From NCBI GenBank assembly GCA_001466705.2, contig LATX02000236.1, positions 1-64,000 on the forward strand: a stretch of 64,000 bases of DNA, given 5' to 3'. Both the position numbers and the translations under genes were made by a program. Positions 60,364 to 64,000 of this stretch are shown here, in pieces. Every line of letters starts with the position of its first letter. Position 1 is the stretch's first letter. Source of the stretch: Moniliophthora roreri (taxonomy: Eukaryota > Basidiomycota > Agaricomycetes > Agaricales > Marasmiaceae). The notes beneath the pieces are model-generated. The model searched no databases, had not been told where the DNA came from, and worked only from the letters and a program-made list of their open reading frames with translations.

Positions 60364-60364
60364 N

Positions 60365-61360
60365 CGACGGCGAGCGATGTACCGAAGCGCTTACCATCGT
60401 CATATACAGGCCTACGCCATGATCTAAAAATGGGTGAGACGGCACAAATGAATACGTAGAAGTAGGAAGACGAACCATTTCGGAGAAAAAACTAGCACTC
60501 CTCGATGTCCAGACGTCCTTCGACGGCGCCCATGTAACATCTCGTCTCGTCTACCTCGGCTTCTCCGTCAAACATCCTCAAATTGATTCTTGCTGCACAT
60601 GCGAAACCTCTTATTATGTGGGATCATCTATTACAACCTTCCAGGGTTCCAGGTTTTCGTTTGGATAGGATCTTAGTGCCGAGCAAAAAGGCCAAGTGCG
60701 AGGTGGCCGTTCTTCCGAGAGAGACGTTGGCCGAGGGCTATCGCACGTCTGAAGCAATAACTTTGAGGGCTTGGTATGGTTTGTATCGGGGTGGTTTGCG
60801 GGGTGAAGACTGGAAGAAGTGGTCCCAGTAGGAGCTGGCGGCACTACAAAGCCCGGTTAAAAACATTGTGAGCAAGGTTGAGCCGACCGAAATCGATGTA
60901 GAACATACCGCTTGTGATTTCGAAGGTCCTTTCATTGTGTTGTGAAGATCCTGGTTTCGAGCTCTTGGGCGATTGGAGGTTGTGCACGATGAAGACCGTT
61001 CCGGCGGCAGGCATTGGCAACTTGGACATCGACTATGATGAAGACGGGTGGAACTTGAGAGGTATACGTTCGTTCATTTTGGGACTACATTCTGGCTCTT
61101 ATCGTTATGTTTCCACCGGATTAAGGGTAAGGACAACGGCAATAGAGATCTTGCTTCGTGGATAGAAGAATCTATCGTGAGCAAGGCTGAACCAAGGGAG
61201 TTCTAGGCAGCACTCACTAATCCTAACAACTCTGACACCAAAGCACCTTCATTTTATCGTAAATCCAGATCTTGAGCTTCTGGTTGATCAGAGGCATTGA
61301 AGGTCGGTGTCGTACTGATCATGGGAAGAAAAGAGACGCTCAGCGACGTGGCAGGCAACT
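60365..61360. repeat. Repeat block A, third copy plus ITTT fragment
   Basis: Restarts at CGACGGCGAGCGATG, which also occurs at 59596, so about 765 bases are repeated across the N. At 60840-61360 (minus) it carries the same ITTT-family region collinear with 51.1-51.6 kb. Confidence 0.7.
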
Positions 61361-61459
61361 TAGACAGCAACCACGCAGACACAATTGAACTTGAAGAGGT
61401 ATGTTTACCTTTTGGCCCCTAGACCATGCTTCACTTCTCAAAAGCCATAAAGTGTTGCC

Positions 61460-62272
61460 TGTATTGGCTGGAAAATGACTCAGACATCGAATGTATCCAC
61501 GGCTTCGGCGACTTGCACTTGAACATACACGACCACCACTAGAACGCCAAGTCGTCTGTTTCGCTCTCTCTCGGCCATCCTTACAACTTGTTCAACCCTA
61601 ACGATCTGCTGTGGGCTGTTTCGGCGTTTATGGCCACACAGAAATGACACTGAACCGTCATTACGACCTCACTGTGACGCCTCGTGCAACAATTCGAGTT
61701 CACGCCCTTCTTCGACCGTGGATTCCTCCAACGGCTCAGACTTTTCAAAGGAGGAAATGCCACGTTCAACGTAGTTCATCGGGACCAGTACAGTCATCTC
61801 AGCCAGACTTTTAATGCCGAGGTCGTGTCCATCCGCAGTCGAGAGGTCAAAAGACGGAATGAGCTGTGCGAGGTGCGTTAACAAAACTCCAATATCTAAT
61901 TTATCGATTGATCCACTTCTCAGTTTCCAAAACAGCGACATCCATCGAATCAAAAGCCAGATTCTTAGAATCAGGAAGAGATATTTACCTATGGAGGAAA
62001 ACGTAGACCAGAGGCTGCGGTACTTGAAACCCGGCATCCAACCTCTATTTTCATGCTATCTACCGCCTGAAGCAGTTGGACGCACGATAGAGGCTTCGTT
62101 CGACACGGTGTACACCTACTCGGAGGGTATACCGCGAGTCATTGTGAAGTATCCGATTAAGAAGAATACCTGGACGTCTTCCTCTCATGCGCTGAAAGAT
62201 GGAGTGGTTGTCCTTGAAGACGGGTTGACGAGGTGGGTGATTCGCACTGACTCGACCAGTACGTGATATTGA
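61460..62272 (+). pseudogene. RDQ-family fragment, copy 2
   Basis: Near-identical to 51750-52560, including the motif GGNATFNVVHRDQYSHL, the ~51-nt intron and the frame ending WVIRTDSTST. Three extra codons (DQR before LRYLKP) are present relative to the first copy. Confidence 0.45.
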
Positions 62273-62469
62273 GATGATTGGGATTGCAGATTTACACTAT
62301 TCCAGAAATAGCACGTACCCCTGCGATTCGGCTCGCATGGTCTCCGGACAACCTGAAACTGTCAGAAGCATGGCGCTTACAGGGTTCTGGAAAGGTGTGA
62401 AAAGTCGAACTACGCTGTTCGTTCAGGATCGATACGCCCATACTCAAACTCAAAGCGTACAAGCTCAGT

Positions 62470-63560
62470 CTCCCCCACAGAAATACCACCAAAATCACCG
62501 TCGTCACTGTCTCACGTAACGTTTCGAGCTCACGACCTTCTCCGATAATGGATTTCTTCAACGTCTCGATAGGAGGAAATGCTAGGTTGAATGTGGTTCA
62601 TCGGATCAGGACAATTATCTCACCGACTTGGAATGCCGACGTCGTGCGCAGTCGGAAGAAATTAGAGAGAGCAGGACGAGCTGAATGAGGTGCGTTATCG
62701 ACACTTCTATGTCTAATTTATCGGCTGATTCACCTGTTCTCAGTTTCGACATTCACCGAATCAGGAGTCGGAAGACCGAAAGGCAAAGAGGACCCGGATG
62801 GATCAAGATGACGCCAAGCTACACCACCCAGTTTCAGAGTGCCCCAAGATTCGACGTTTACCGATGTGGCATACCTTGGGGCAAGGGCTCATTCAGCACC
62901 GTCTGGCATCTACGTCTAACTGTAGGATCAACAGTTTTTGAAATGCACCTTTTTGGAGTATCCAGTGCGTGCGTCATGTGCATCTTTATGGACCTCGAAC
63001 TGAGTTTCATTCGCCTTAAGAACCTACAGTATTTCGGTATCGATTGTTCAAGTATCCCGGGCTTGATGTTCTACGATGGTACATTGCGACTTCTCGTCTC
63101 TTGAAGTCGATTCAGCAGAAATGATATCTACGGCTGCGTGTATCGCGGAGGAATGTTGTGGCCAAGGTCAATCTTACAGTGAGCGATCATCACACACATC
63201 CTGGAATCCCATCTACTCACTACACACAATGTTAGCACCGCCCACTGGTTACCTCATAAAGTCTGGATTGACCAAGCCGAGGTCGTATCTGTACCGGTCC
63301 ACAAGTTCTGCGTATCTCCTACCAGATCGACTGAAGGCGCATCGAACTTCCAACAGCATCCCAGACCTTTTAGACGTCTCTTTACTCTTTTCACCTGACA
63401 CGGCAGTTCTTTCATTCGAAGACGAGCCGCCTTTACAGCATCTTCCTTTCCGTTGTATCGTTCCTAGAATCAAAGAGAGACGTGTACCTACAGAGGACAA
63501 CGTGAACCAGTGACCGCGATACCTCTGGTAACCCCTACCACCTGAAGCATTTGACAGAGA
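62470..63560 (+). pseudogene. RDQ-family gene, second unit, copy 2
   Basis: Counterpart of 52760-53860 with NLQYFGIDCSSIPGLMFYDG and the LPPEA end. Stops persist. Confidence 0.45.
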
Positions 63561-63619
63561 AGACTGCTAGGAAGGAAAATTTTGGGTTAACGATCCAAAA
63601 AGCGTTATTATCAAAGTTT

Positions 63620-64000
63620 ATAGATACTGGGCATTGCACGATACATAAAGTTCATGCGACATTCTAGTACTAGTGTAGCGACATCAACATGAAAACTCTT
63701 CATGAAACGCGAGCGATGCGACCAGCACGCATCGATGACGGCTTCAGCCTCGACGTTGTGTTTGCCGCTCTTCCTGTCAGCGTATGGTACCTCTTTGACG
63801 GCTCGTGTGACTACTTACGAAGGTATGAGCTGAGAGTAAGTACGTTTAGAAAGAAAAACACTCGCCACTCTTAACCAGAATCCACGAGCGAACACGTTGA
63901 GGAAGGACTAGTTTCGTTCTCTTTGTATTCCTCGAGGCGAGTGTTGAAGCGGACATCTGTCAGTATTGCTGCATTGTCAAGACACGAGGAACGTACCGCT
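63620..64000 (-). pseudogene. Terminal exons of the amplified unknown gene, fourth copy, runs off the window
   Basis: Counterpart of 53900-54290. The segmental duplication continues beyond the window end. Confidence 0.4.

Noticed and set aside
1..64000. Bacterial-type features: CRISPR arrays, operons, ribosome binding sites, riboswitches, prophage
   Set aside because: The window is eukaryotic nuclear DNA with spliceosomal introns; no regularly spaced repeats or such sites were found.

Overview
The window looks like nuclear DNA of an Agaricomycete (mushroom-forming basidiomycete). Many genes are split by GT-AG introns of about 40-60 nt. The gene families are those expanded in agarics: NACHT-type NLR proteins with an N-terminal GGQFNNVGRDQ signature, F-box-like proteins, a heptahelical family ending in an IIVRVGLG motif, and a 703-residue protein of a large agaric family of unknown function. 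The species cannot be fixed from the sequence. Six single N bases (1390, 13593, 17212, 33919, 37697, 60364) behave as gap placeholders, and several join near-identical copies.

Layout. 1-6.5 kb: CpG-poor repeats, namely a fold-back element (1-2830), a decayed F-box/LRR gene (3.7-4.85 kb, minus) and a tRNA-like fragment. 6.5-20.3 kb: CpG-normal DNA with an intact 12-exon gene (6534-9290, minus), a tRNA-like head beside a TTAGGG-like G-rich tract (11.95-12.14 kb), an inverted-repeat element present twice as a giant palindrome (12.26-14.80 kb), an 838-bp duplication across an N (16.37-18.05 kb) and a heptahelical membrane protein gene (18.0-19.6 kb, minus). 20.3-40.6 kb: a CpG-poor transposon island holding MITEs, an 8-bp-TSD hAT-like element (23.8-24.9 kb), a 2.94-kb element with long inverted repeats and a 9-bp TSD (26.7-29.7 kb), a full-length Ty3 chromovirus (30680-36786, TSD CACTA), an extra LTR and a 911-bp TIR element. 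40.6-64 kb: CpG-normal tandem segmental duplication. Copy 1 carries a broken NACHT gene (40.75-43.03 kb), a decayed P/S/E-rich gene, an intact F-box-like gene (48.37-49.99 kb) and decayed RDQ-family genes. Copy 2 carries an intact NACHT gene (55.51-57.89 kb) and the same decayed neighbours, but not the 44.5-50.2 kb block.

How the pieces fit. Collinearity shows that copy 1 of the duplication really begins near 26.7 kb: the sequence at 26.68-26.74 plus 29.68-30.45 kb matches 54.66-55.46 kb. Copy 1 has since taken two insertions, the 9-bp-TSD element and about 10 kb of transposons, while copy 2 has not. Comparing the copies shows CpG-to-TpG/CpA decay in the transposon-invaded one. The decay reaches the 3' end of the copy-1 NACHT gene, where a CGA codon has become TGA, and it explains at least five stops in the chromovirus. 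The hypothesis most worth following is that NACHT genes and nearby RDQ-family genes share a short N-terminal motif, as NLR/partner pairs do in amyloid-signalling fungi.
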